From Spirochaetaceae bacterium (GTDB lineage Bacteria; Spirochaetota; Spirochaetia; Treponematales; Breznakiellaceae), in contig JAISLM010000142.1 in NCBI GenBank assembly GCA_031290855.1, positions 1-9,638 of the forward strand: DNA of 9,638 nt. The letters are read 5' to 3'. Below, piece after piece: positions 1 to 6,021 of the stretch. The notes below the pieces were generated by a model. It ran no database searches. It had not been told where the DNA came from and was given only the letters and a program-made list of their open reading frames with translations. Position numbers and translations under genes: made by a program. How positions within the stretch are numbered: position 1 is the stretch's first letter; the number at the start of each line of letters is the position of its first letter.

Positions 1-82
1 AGGCTCGTTCTGTAAGGAAGTTTATAATATCGTCTGGTTTAATACCAAATCTTTGTAGGCTTTGCCTTACGTGAGCCGCGGC
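1..82. repeat. Left copy of an 82-base direct repeat
   Basis: Bases 1-82 match bases 9557-9638 at 81 of 82 positions; the only difference is G at 59 against A at 9615. The repeat continues past 82 on this side into a hairpin and an inverted-repeat arm ending at 106, and it is probably cut on its left by the window edge. It contains GTCTGGTTTAATACC (32-46), the left arm of that inverted repeat. It has no convincing coding content: the frame leading into the transposase remnant has a TAG stop at 56-58. The likely identity is a dispersed non-coding repeat such as a MITE or a REP-like element; the family is unknown to me. Confidence 0.9.
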
Positions 83-106
83 AAGCCGCGGGGTATTAAA
101 CCAGAC
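32..106. repeat. 15-bp inverted repeat enclosing a GC-rich hairpin
   Basis: GTCTGGTTTAATACC (32-46) pairs perfectly with GGTATTAAACCAGAC (92-106). Just inside the right arm lies a second hairpin, CCGCGGC (76-82), AA, GCCGCGG (85-91). The nested, perfect pairing suggests either the fold-back of a small mobile element or a stable RNA structure. The hairpin core and the GGTAT that follows it recur near the right edge (9508-9530), so this is a repeated module rather than a chance palindrome. It sits against the truncated 5' end of the transposase remnant and may mark its breakpoint. Confidence 0.8.
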
Positions 107-343
107 TTTGCGAATAAACTGTACCCGCTCTATGAAGTCATCGCCATTACCATTCTGGCGCTTATCGCCCTGGCCCAGGGGTGGGAAGACACCGGACGAT
201 ACGCGAAGGCGAAGAAAGCCTGGCCGGGCCGGTTTTTGAAACTGGAGCATGGCATCCCGCATCATGACGTGTACCGGCGGGTGATAAGCCGGATAGCTCC
301 GGAGGAAACCGGGGAATGTTTTATGAATTGGGCGCGGGCCCTT
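62..343 (+). pseudogene. ISAs1-type transposase, N-terminal fragment
   Basis: The frame beginning at a TTG (62) encodes about 94 residues. From about residue 16 on they resemble the N-terminal DDE_Tnp_1-associated domain of ISAs1/H-repeat transposases: YPLYEVIAITILALIAL, then GWEDTGRYAKAK, then LEHGIPHHDVYRRVISRI and CFMNWARAL. In intact members this is followed by the IDGK motif and the DDE catalytic domain, both absent here. The first ~15 residues are encoded by the palindromic repeat, not by transposase sequence, and there is no Shine-Dalgarno, so both ends are lost. The frame stays open to 706, but after about 343 it is a shadow of the downstream TPR gene. The family call rests on motif memory without alignment. 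It is certainly non-functional as a transposase. Confidence 0.75.
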
Positions 344-377
344 TTCGGTAACATTTTTCATGGGACATTGCGTAACC

Positions 378-406
378 TTGACTTTTTGGCAAAAAAATAT
401 TCCAAT
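378..406 (+). promoter_or_regulatory. Possible promoter of the TPR gene
   Basis: TTGACT (378-383) is followed, after a 17-base spacer, by TCCAAT (401-406), a 4/6 match to the -10 consensus. Transcription would start at about 413, on top of the ATG at 412. It lies just past the end of the transposase remnant. The weak -10 keeps confidence low. Confidence 0.3.
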
Positions 407-411
407 AACGT

Positions 412-1365
412 ATGCATTTGGGAAGCGCACAATCCTATCACGGTCTCTACAAGCGCGGAAGGCGGCATCTGCGGTTGGTTTTTCTCGCGGCGGCGGCCAT
501 CGCAATCTCGGCGGGACTCGTGTTCGTTATATCGCTCAGGAGCCGCCCGCAACGGACGTATAAAGATTTGGCGCAGCTTTGGAAGGACGGCGCTTACAGG
601 GAGGTGTACGGCGAGAGCGGGCGCTTGCTTGCCGATACGCCGCTTGATTTTTTCCTGCTTTCGCTGCGCGGGTATGCGGCGTACCAGCTTGCCCTCGCGC
701 AGATAAACGCGCAGGATATGAACTTGTATACGGACGAATGTATATCGGCACTGCGCAAGGCGCTGCTGTGCAAAAAGGGCGCGGATGGCGGGGCGGTATG
801 CTACGTGCTCGGCAAGGCTTACTTTGAGAAGGGCCCCGATTATGCGAATCTGACGGTCAAGTATCTTGAGGAGGCGCTTGAGCTTTCGTACCGGGCGGAG
901 GATATTCCTGAATATTTGGGTCTCGCGTATGCGCAGGCGCATGAATATTTGAAAAGCGTGGCCGCTTTTTCCGAGGCGCTTGTTCCTGTTGCCGGGCAGG
1001 GGGCGGATAGCGGGCCGGCTGATATTTTGCTGCTTGCGATTGCCCGCTCTTACATCGAACTGGGCGAGTATGACAGCGCGTATGCCTACCTGACTCAATG
1101 CGCCGATACGTCGAAGGACTTTTCGGTGATAGTTTCGGCCAGAATTCTTTTGGGCAGGGTTTTGGAGAAAAAAGGCGATATCGAGGGCGCGGAACAGCAG
1201 TATTTGAGGATTCTACAGGAGGGCGGGGATCAGGCTGACGCCCGTTACGAACTGGGAGTGCTGTACGCGGAACGTGGTGAAAACATCAAGGCGCGCGCCG
1301 AATGGCGCAAAGTCTTGCGGCTCGACCCGTCTTACGCGCCGGCGATAGCGCGGCTTGCAATGTGA
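412..1365 (+). CDS. Membrane-anchored tetratricopeptide-repeat protein
   Basis: This 317-residue protein has a basic N-terminus (KRGRRHLR, about 14-21), one hydrophobic segment (about 22-42) and then a helical, Ala/Leu/Tyr-rich region typical of TPR solenoids. The clearest repeat units contain LGKAYFEKG and KYLEEAL, then YLGLAYAQAHEY and AAFSEAL, then IARSYIELGEYDSAYAYL, then LGRVLEKKGDIEGAEQQYL. The last repeat (about 278-316) is ELGVLYAERGENIKARAEWRKVLRLDPSYAPA. It is probably a bitopic protein with TPRs on the far side of the membrane, acting as a protein-interaction scaffold; the partner is unknown. I recall a TPR protein upstream of mreB in Treponema, so a link to cell elongation is a fair inference but not shown. 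A stop at 406-408 limits the start to ATG 412 or TTG 418. No Shine-Dalgarno is visible. Confidence 0.85.
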   Translation: MHLGSAQSYHGLYKRGRRHLRLVFLAAAAIAISAGLVFVISLRSRPQRTYKDLAQLWKDGAYREVYGESGRLLADTPLDFFLLSLRGYAAYQLALAQINAQDMNLYTDECISALRKALLCKKGADGGAVCYVLGKAYFEKGPDYANLTVKYLEEALELSYRAEDIPEYLGLAYAQAHEYLKSVAAFSEALVPVAGQGADSGPADILLLAIARSYIELGEYDSAYAYLTQCADTSKDFSVIVSARILLGRVLEKKGDIEGAEQQYLRILQEGGDQADARYELGVLYAERGENIKARAEWRKVLRLDPSYAPAIARLAM

Positions 1366-1635
1366 TCGACAGGGTTTTAAAGCGGCGGTTCCGGTAAAAT
1401 AGTTCTGAATATTTATGTAGCATTAAAATTAAGTTCGTGAAATTGCTATTTTAGATACTAAGAAAGCGCTGATGCGCGTTAATCGCACGAGCGGCGATAT
1501 TTTAATACAGTGTCAACCGGGTTGGCAAGGTGACATTTCACCAGACGTCCGCAGTGCGGGCAGAACCGGCACAGCAGCTTGGCTGTGAATAAAAGTTATA
1601 TGGAACACGCCGGTTTACGTGGCGTCGGAGGTAAA
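1366..1635. other. Non-coding leader region upstream of mreB
   Basis: This 270-base gap has an AT-rich first half and a GC-rich second half. I found no convincing sigma-70 promoter; TTTAAT at about 1500-1505 is only a weak -10 candidate. The second half contains three closely spaced small hairpins: GGTGA-CATT-TCACC (1529-1542), CCGC-AGT-GCGG (1549-1559) and ACAGC-N6-GCTGT (1571-1586). On the minus strand, 1479-1595 is open for about 38 codons and reads a Cys-rich stretch, but it has no start signal. The region must hold the mreBCD promoter unless transcription reads through from the TPR gene. Confidence 0.6.
1627..1632 (+). promoter_or_regulatory. Shine-Dalgarno that fixes the mreB start
   Basis: GGAGGT lies three bases before the ATG at 1636. 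Upstream in-frame candidates at TTG 1579 and ATG 1600 have no such site, and MreB proteins normally begin with a short stretch before DIGIDLGT, which matches the 1636 start. Confidence 0.85.
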
Positions 1636-2667
1636 ATGTTTGGATTTAAATCATCGGATATAGGCATAGACCTGGGTACTTGCAACACGCTTATATATAT
1701 ATGCGGCAAGGGTATCGTTGTTGACGAGCCTTCCGTTGTCGCGGTGGAACGCGGCACAAAAAAGGTGATGGCCGTGGGCCGCGAGGCCAAGAGGATGCTC
1801 TGGAAAACGCCGGAAAACATAATAGCGATCCGGCCTATGAGGGACGGGGTAATCGCCGACCTTGAATCCACCGAAAAGATGATCCGCTACTTCCTATCCA
1901 AGGCGCTCCCGCATCATTTCAACTTTATCAAGCCACGCATGATCATTGGGATTCCGTCCTGCATCACCGAGGTTGAACGCAGGGCCGTCGAGGAATGCGC
2001 CTACAAAGGCGGCGCCAGGGACGTGATGGTGATCGAGGAAAGCCGCGCCGCCGCCATAGGAGCCAACATCCCGATATTCGAACCCGCCGGGCACATGATC
2101 TGCGACATAGGCGGCGGCACCACAGAGATATCCGTGATCTCGTTGGGCGGCATGGTCGTAAGTAACGCGATACGGCTGGGAGGCGACGAATTCGACGAGG
2201 CTATCGTCAAGCATGTGCGCGGCAAACACGGCCTCATCATAGGCGAGCAGATGGCGGAGCGGCTTAAAATCGAGATAGGCAACGCCCTGCCGGACAAAAC
2301 TATAGAAAAGGTAGAAATAAAAGGCGGCGACGCGGTTACCGGTCTCCCCCGGCGTCTTGAGATAGATTCCGTCGAAGTGAGCGACGCGCTGAAAGACCCG
2401 CTCACCCAGATAATCGACGAGGTAAAGAGAACGCTTGGACAGACGCCGCCGGAACTTGCCGCCGACATTGTCGATCAGGGCATAGTCATGACGGGCGGCG
2501 GCTCACTCCTGAAGGGGCTGCCGAAACTTATTTCAAGGGAAACCGGCGTCCCGGTCATCCTTGCGGAGAATCCGCTTGAATGCGTAGCCCTTGGCGCGGG
2601 AAAATACTTTGACAATGTACGCGGTTTCGATATTTCCCGTAACATTTATGACAACATCAACCGGTAA
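1636..2667 (+). CDS. mreB: Rod shape-determining protein MreB (bacterial actin)
   Basis: This 343-residue protein is of normal MreB length. It polymerises with ATP into membrane-bound filaments that direct lateral peptidoglycan synthesis through MreC, MreD, RodA and PBP2. Actin-fold motifs appear in order: phosphate-1 loop DIGIDLGTCNT (8-18), KGIVVDEPSVVA, the interdomain stretch VIEESRAAAIGANI, phosphate-2 DIGGGTTEISVIS, IRLGGDEFDEAIV, the DAVTGLPRRLEI insertion, and the adenosine motif GIVMTGGGSLLKGL. The phosphate-1 loop has Cys where most MreBs I know have Ala (GTANT). The start is set by GGAGGT three bases upstream. The stop codon shares its last A with the mreC start (TAATG), so the two are translationally coupled. 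It is the first gene of mreBCD. Confidence 0.97.
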   Translation: MFGFKSSDIGIDLGTCNTLIYICGKGIVVDEPSVVAVERGTKKVMAVGREAKRMLWKTPENIIAIRPMRDGVIADLESTEKMIRYFLSKALPHHFNFIKPRMIIGIPSCITEVERRAVEECAYKGGARDVMVIEESRAAAIGANIPIFEPAGHMICDIGGGTTEISVISLGGMVVSNAIRLGGDEFDEAIVKHVRGKHGLIIGEQMAERLKIEIGNALPDKTIEKVEIKGGDAVTGLPRRLEIDSVEVSDALKDPLTQIIDEVKRTLGQTPPELAADIVDQGIVMTGGGSLLKGLPKLISRETGVPVILAENPLECVALGAGKYFDNVRGFDISRNIYDNINR

Positions 2668-3512
2668 TGACACGGGGCAAAGTTAAGCAGAAAAAGCGTA
2701 TAAACGCCGATCCTTATGTTTTTGCGGCCCTTATGATAGTTTCTTTTTCCCTGTTGCTGTTCTCCACAAGAAGCTTTGTAATCGACATCAAAGACTCAGG
2801 CCTATCCCTGTTTTCCGGCATACGCGGCGCGATACACGCCGTTTCCTCCACAGTTTCCAGAACCTTGCTTGCTGTAAACGAACTTGTCGTGCTGCGGCGC
2901 GAGTACAACGCCCTGCTGGAACGTGTCGCCCAGTACGAATACCTTGAACGGAGCGCCGCCGGTATATACTCCGAAAACAACCGCCTGCGCGAACAGTTGA
3001 ACTTTTCGAAGGACGCCCTGTACAAATACATACCGGCCGAAATCTCCGGGCGCGATCCTGACAATGTTTTTTCGGCCTTCGTGATAAACAAGGGAAAGGC
3101 GCACGGCATCGAAAACAATATGCCTGTGATAGCGTTCCAAAACGGGATGCAGGCCCTGGTCGGGAAAGTCGTACAGACGGCCCATTTGGAAAGCCTAGTG
3201 ATGCCGCTGTACGACCAGCGCTGCTTCGTATCAAGCCGCCTTGACCGGGAACGCTACGAAGGCATAGTGGAAGGGCAGGGCAGCCCCGCGCTCCCGCTCC
3301 TTATGAGGTCGCTTGCAAAAAGGGCGCGGGACGACGTGAAGACGGGCGACCTGGTCGTTACAAGCGGCATGGGGGGCGTGTACCCCCCCGGAATAATCCT
3401 TGGCAGGGTAAGCGAAGTTCTGTTTCAGGAGCGTGAAACCTCGATAGAACTGGAAATTGAGAGCGCTGTGGATTTTTCGCGGCTTGAGTACGTTTTTGTT
3501 ATTGAGAAATAG
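2667..3512 (+). CDS. mreC: Cell-shape protein MreC
   Basis: This 281-residue bitopic protein links cytoplasmic MreB to periplasmic cell-wall enzymes. A basic cytoplasmic tail (GKVKQKKR) precedes one membrane segment (about 17-36). A coiled coil (about 70-112, rich in Leu, Glu and Arg) follows, then the double beta-barrel core (about 122-275). That core has the expected AEISGRDPDNVFSAFVINKG entry, GIENNMPVI, LVGKVV, and the late GDLVVTSGMGGVYPPGI motif. The ATG overlaps the mreB stop by one base and no Shine-Dalgarno is present, so initiation probably depends on coupling to mreB. It is six bases from mreD. Confidence 0.95.
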   Translation: MTRGKVKQKKRINADPYVFAALMIVSFSLLLFSTRSFVIDIKDSGLSLFSGIRGAIHAVSSTVSRTLLAVNELVVLRREYNALLERVAQYEYLERSAAGIYSENNRLREQLNFSKDALYKYIPAEISGRDPDNVFSAFVINKGKAHGIENNMPVIAFQNGMQALVGKVVQTAHLESLVMPLYDQRCFVSSRLDRERYEGIVEGQGSPALPLLMRSLAKRARDDVKTGDLVVTSGMGGVYPPGIILGRVSEVLFQERETSIELEIESAVDFSRLEYVFVIEK

Positions 3513-3518
3513 AAACGA

Positions 3519-4022
3519 ATGACAAAGAAAATAGTATGGACGAGCGCGCTAATCACCGTCGCCGCAATCCTGCAATCGACACTGCTGGCGCCGTTATCCG
3601 TGTATTTCTATGCCAAGCCGGATCTTGCGCTTGATATCCTGGTATTTTCCGCATACCTGAACGGAATGATGGCCGGCCAGTTTTCGGGTTTCTTCTCCGG
3701 GCTGATGCTGGACTTCCTGTCCAACGCGCCTCTGGGGATGAACCTGTTTGTCCGCACCGTGATCGGGGCTGCTTCGGGCATTTTGACCGGCAATTTCCTG
3801 CTTGACAGAATCCTGCTCCCCGCGACACTTTGCGCGGGCGCCACGCTGCTGAAAGCCGGTCTCCTTTTCCTCCTCAACCTGCTGTTCGCCGGCGCGATTC
3901 CCGCCTACCGCTTCAACACGCCGACACTCTGGGTAGAACTTGCGATGAACGCGGCCCTTGCCCCCCTAATCTTCCTCCTTTTAAAGAACCTAAACAAATT
4001 TATCAAAAAACGCAGCCGCTAA
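3519..4022 (+). CDS. mreD: Rod shape-determining protein MreD
   Basis: This 167-residue integral membrane protein has about five hydrophobic helices (roughly 5-25, 35-60, 65-92, 98-125 and 138-160) and ends in the basic tail KFIKKRSR. Composition, length and position directly after mreC identify it; MreD sequences are poorly conserved. The stretch GQFSGFFSGLMLDFLSNAPLGMN matches the typical G-x-x-x-G-L-x-x-D pattern of the family. It begins six bases after the mreC stop with only a weak purine-rich ribosome site. The next gene is convergent proS, so no pbp2 or rodA follows in this operon. The last bases overlap the proS terminator hairpin. Confidence 0.92.
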   Translation: MTKKIVWTSALITVAAILQSTLLAPLSVYFYAKPDLALDILVFSAYLNGMMAGQFSGFFSGLMLDFLSNAPLGMNLFVRTVIGAASGILTGNFLLDRILLPATLCAGATLLKAGLLFLLNLLFAGAIPAYRFNTPTLWVELAMNAALAPLIFLLLKNLNKFIKKRSR

Positions 4023-4033
4023 GCCCGGCGGCT
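4005..4033 (-). terminator. Intrinsic terminator of proS
   Basis: Read on the minus strand, AGCCGC (4033-4028), an 8-base loop and GCGGCT (4019-4014) form a stem, followed by GCG and then six T residues (4010-4005). This is a standard Rho-independent terminator 39 bases past the proS stop. It overlaps the 3' end of mreD. On the plus strand the same hairpin is followed only by CTTT, so it would terminate mreBCD weakly at best. Confidence 0.75.
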
Positions 4034-4071
4034 CTTTAGCCAAGCGCCCTTTTCATACTGAACGCCCTGCG

Positions 4072-5850
4072 TTAAACCTGCCGCCGGTTAATCTCTTCGT
4101 CGATCAGGGCGGCGGCGCGGGAAAGTTCCACAAGGCGGACATCGCCTGAATCCCTCCGCTTCAGTTCCACGAGGGGGGGAGCCGCCGCAAGGTTCTTCTC
4201 GCCCAGCACGATGCGGAACGGAATGCCGATAAGGTCGGCGTCGTTGAACTTGACGCCGGCCCTCTCGCTTCTGTCGTCAAGCAGCGTGTCAACGCCGAGG
4301 CCGGCAAGCTCGGTGTACAGCCTGTCCGCCGCATCCTTCGCCGCCCCCCCGTACTTGACCGGCACTATGAGCGCCTCGAACGGGGCCAGCGACACCGGCC
4401 AGACGATCCCGGCCTCGTCGTGGTGTTCCTCGATCACGGCGGCCAGCGTCCTGTCAAGGCCGATCCCGTAGCAGCCCATTATAGGTGTCCGCGCCTTGCC
4501 GTCCTCGTCAAGGAAACTTACCTTCATCGCTTTCGTGTACTTGTAGCCCAGCTTGAAGATATGCCCCAGCTCGTTCCCCTTCTTTTCGTACAATTCGCCG
4601 CCGCAGAGCGGGCAGCGGTCACCCGCCACGACGGTGCGGATGTCGGCTACGATGTCCGGCGTAAAATCGCGCCCGAAAGCCACGTTCCGGTAGTGCGCGT
4701 CCCCGGCAAGCGCCCCCGTGACGGCGTCGCTCATCGCGCTCACCGTCTCGTCCGCGATTATCGTGAGCCCGCTAAGACCGACAGGCCCCGCGAACCCGAC
4801 GGGCGCGCCCGTAAGCCGTACAACGTCGGCATCGTCGGCAAGGCAGACCTCCCCGGCACGGACCAGCGCGGCAAGTTTCGCCTCGTTCACCTCAAGGTCT
4901 CCCCGAATCAGCACGGCAAAGAATTCGGGCGACATGAAGCCCCGCGCCTCGGCGTCCCCGCACTCGATGTTGGAGGCGCGGTAGATCAGAGTCTTGATAA
5001 ACTTCCCGGCATCCATTTTCAGGAAACCGCACAGCTCCGCTATGCTTTTGACATCCGGTGTGTCGATCCTGCTCACGGGCGGCAGCGCGGCGGCGGCCTC
5101 CTTCGCGGCGGCGGAGAGCGGGGCGAAATCGGGTTTGCAGGCCGCCTTCTCGACATTGGCCGCATAGTCGCAAGCCTTGCAGAGCACGAGGGTGTTGTCG
5201 CCGATCTCGCTTTCCACCATGAACTCCTCCGAGCCGCTCCCGCCCATCGCCCCCGAATCGGCCCGAACGGGTATCACGGACAGCCCGCAGCGCCGGAAAA
5301 TCCGCCGGTACGCCCGCCCCATATCCTGATAAGTCCCGTTGAGGCTCGCCTCGTCCACATGGAACGAGTAAGCGTCCTTCATGATGAATTCCCTGCCCCG
5401 CATCACCCCGTAACGCGGGCGCACCTCGTCGCGGTACTTCGTGTTTATCTGATACAGGTTGAGCGGAAGCTGTCTGTAACTGGAAAGGTCGTCCCGCACG
5501 AGGGAAGTGACCGCTTCCTCCGCCGTCGGCGACACGACAAAATCGCCGCCCAGCCGGTTCTTAACGCGGAGCAGCGCCTCGCCCATAGTGTCCCAGCGCC
5601 CCGACTCTTTCCAAAGCTCGCCCGGCACGATCACGGTCGGCTTCACCTCAAGCGCCCCCGTCGCGTCCATCTCTTCCCGAATGATCCGTTCCAGCTTCCG
5701 CAGCGAGCGCAGGCCGAGCGGCAGGTAGGCAAAAAGCCCGTTGGACAGCCGCCTCATCATCCCGGCGCGCAGCATCAGAGCGTGGCTCGCCACCGCCGCA
5801 TCCCCCGGCGCTTCCCTAAGCGTAGGTATAAAAAACTGTGAGAACTTCAT
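4072..5850 (-). CDS. proS: Prolyl-tRNA synthetase, bacterial type with editing domain
   Basis: This 592-residue cytoplasmic class II synthetase charges tRNA-Pro; it is full length (E. coli's is about 572). Motif 1 lies in GLFAYLPLGLRSLRKLERIIREEM (about 38-61), TAEE at 109-112, and motif 2 in YRDEVRPRYGVMRGREFIMKDAYSF (139-162). GSGSEEFM is at 204-211. The INS editing domain (about 225-405), which clears mischarged Ala-tRNA-Pro in this type, contains KFIKTLIY. CKAC (224-227) and CPLCGG (413-418) flank it. Motif 3 is GCYGIGLDRT (459-468). The anticodon-binding domain follows (about 485-585). The start MKFSQFF is the usual bacterial one. No spaced Shine-Dalgarno precedes it; GGGG touches the ATG. 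It stands alone between convergent mreD and a divergent gene. Confidence 0.97.
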   Translation of the reverse strand: MKFSQFFIPTLREAPGDAAVASHALMLRAGMMRRLSNGLFAYLPLGLRSLRKLERIIREEMDATGALEVKPTVIVPGELWKESGRWDTMGEALLRVKNRLGGDFVVSPTAEEAVTSLVRDDLSSYRQLPLNLYQINTKYRDEVRPRYGVMRGREFIMKDAYSFHVDEASLNGTYQDMGRAYRRIFRRCGLSVIPVRADSGAMGGSGSEEFMVESEIGDNTLVLCKACDYAANVEKAACKPDFAPLSAAAKEAAAALPPVSRIDTPDVKSIAELCGFLKMDAGKFIKTLIYRASNIECGDAEARGFMSPEFFAVLIRGDLEVNEAKLAALVRAGEVCLADDADVVRLTGAPVGFAGPVGLSGLTIIADETVSAMSDAVTGALAGDAHYRNVAFGRDFTPDIVADIRTVVAGDRCPLCGGELYEKKGNELGHIFKLGYKYTKAMKVSFLDEDGKARTPIMGCYGIGLDRTLAAVIEEHHDEAGIVWPVSLAPFEALIVPVKYGGAAKDAADRLYTELAGLGVDTLLDDRSERAGVKFNDADLIGIPFRIVLGEKNLAAAPPLVELKRRDSGDVRLVELSRAAALIDEEINRRQV

Positions 5851-5856
5851 CCCCGA

Positions 5857-5886
5857 ATTCTACCCCGCCCGCACACCCGCATACAA
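5857..5886 (-). promoter_or_regulatory. Probable proS promoter, leaderless geometry
   Basis: On the minus strand TTGTAT (5886-5881), an 18-base spacer and TAGAAT (5862-5857; 5/6 to consensus) form a sigma-70-like promoter. The expected start, seven bases past the -10, is 5850, the A of the proS ATG. This agrees with the lack of a usable Shine-Dalgarno. The -35 is weak (3/6). Confidence 0.45.
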
Positions 5887-5987
5887 GCGGCCCGCCGTCC
5901 CTGCCGCTTTGACGTAACGGCCGAAACACTCAGGACGACAGGCGGCAGGCGATGTTGCTTTTTTCAACTCGATCTGTTCTAATAGTG

Positions 5988-6016
5988 TAAAATACGATGT
6001 TTTCCGAATGCAGGTG
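5988..6016 (+). promoter_or_regulatory. Likely -10 box and ribosome site of the SurA-like gene
   Basis: TAAAAT (5988-5993) is a 5/6 match to the -10 consensus. No good -35 stands at 17 bases; TTCAAC (5963-5968) is 19 bases away. The predicted start near 6000 leaves a leader of about 22 bases containing AGGTG (6012-6016), five bases before the ATG. This conventional layout contrasts with proS and pyk. Confidence 0.45.
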
Positions 6017-6021
6017 TTGAC

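Noticed and set aside
344..706. Continuation of the transposase frame past residue 94
   Set aside because: After WARAL the translation loses all transposase resemblance and turns Arg/Ser/Cys-rich, as an out-of-frame reading of the TPR gene would. The overlap is accidental.
358..1098. Minus-strand open frame of 246 codons opposite the TPR gene
   Set aside because: It is a shadow of the TPR frame, with no motif and no start signal.
1579..1635. Longer mreB start at TTG 1579
   Set aside because: It would add 19 residues not expected in MreB and has no Shine-Dalgarno, while GGAGGT precedes ATG 1636.
4892..5173. Minus-strand alternative frame inside proS
   Set aside because: It is an Arg/Gly-rich out-of-frame shadow within the intact proS reading frame, with no sign of a frameshift in proS.
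4420..5841. Plus-strand open frame of 473 codons opposite proS
   Set aside because: It is fully antisense to a well-conserved prolyl-tRNA synthetase, is Arg/His/Pro-rich as expected of a GC-rich reverse shadow, and shows no domain.
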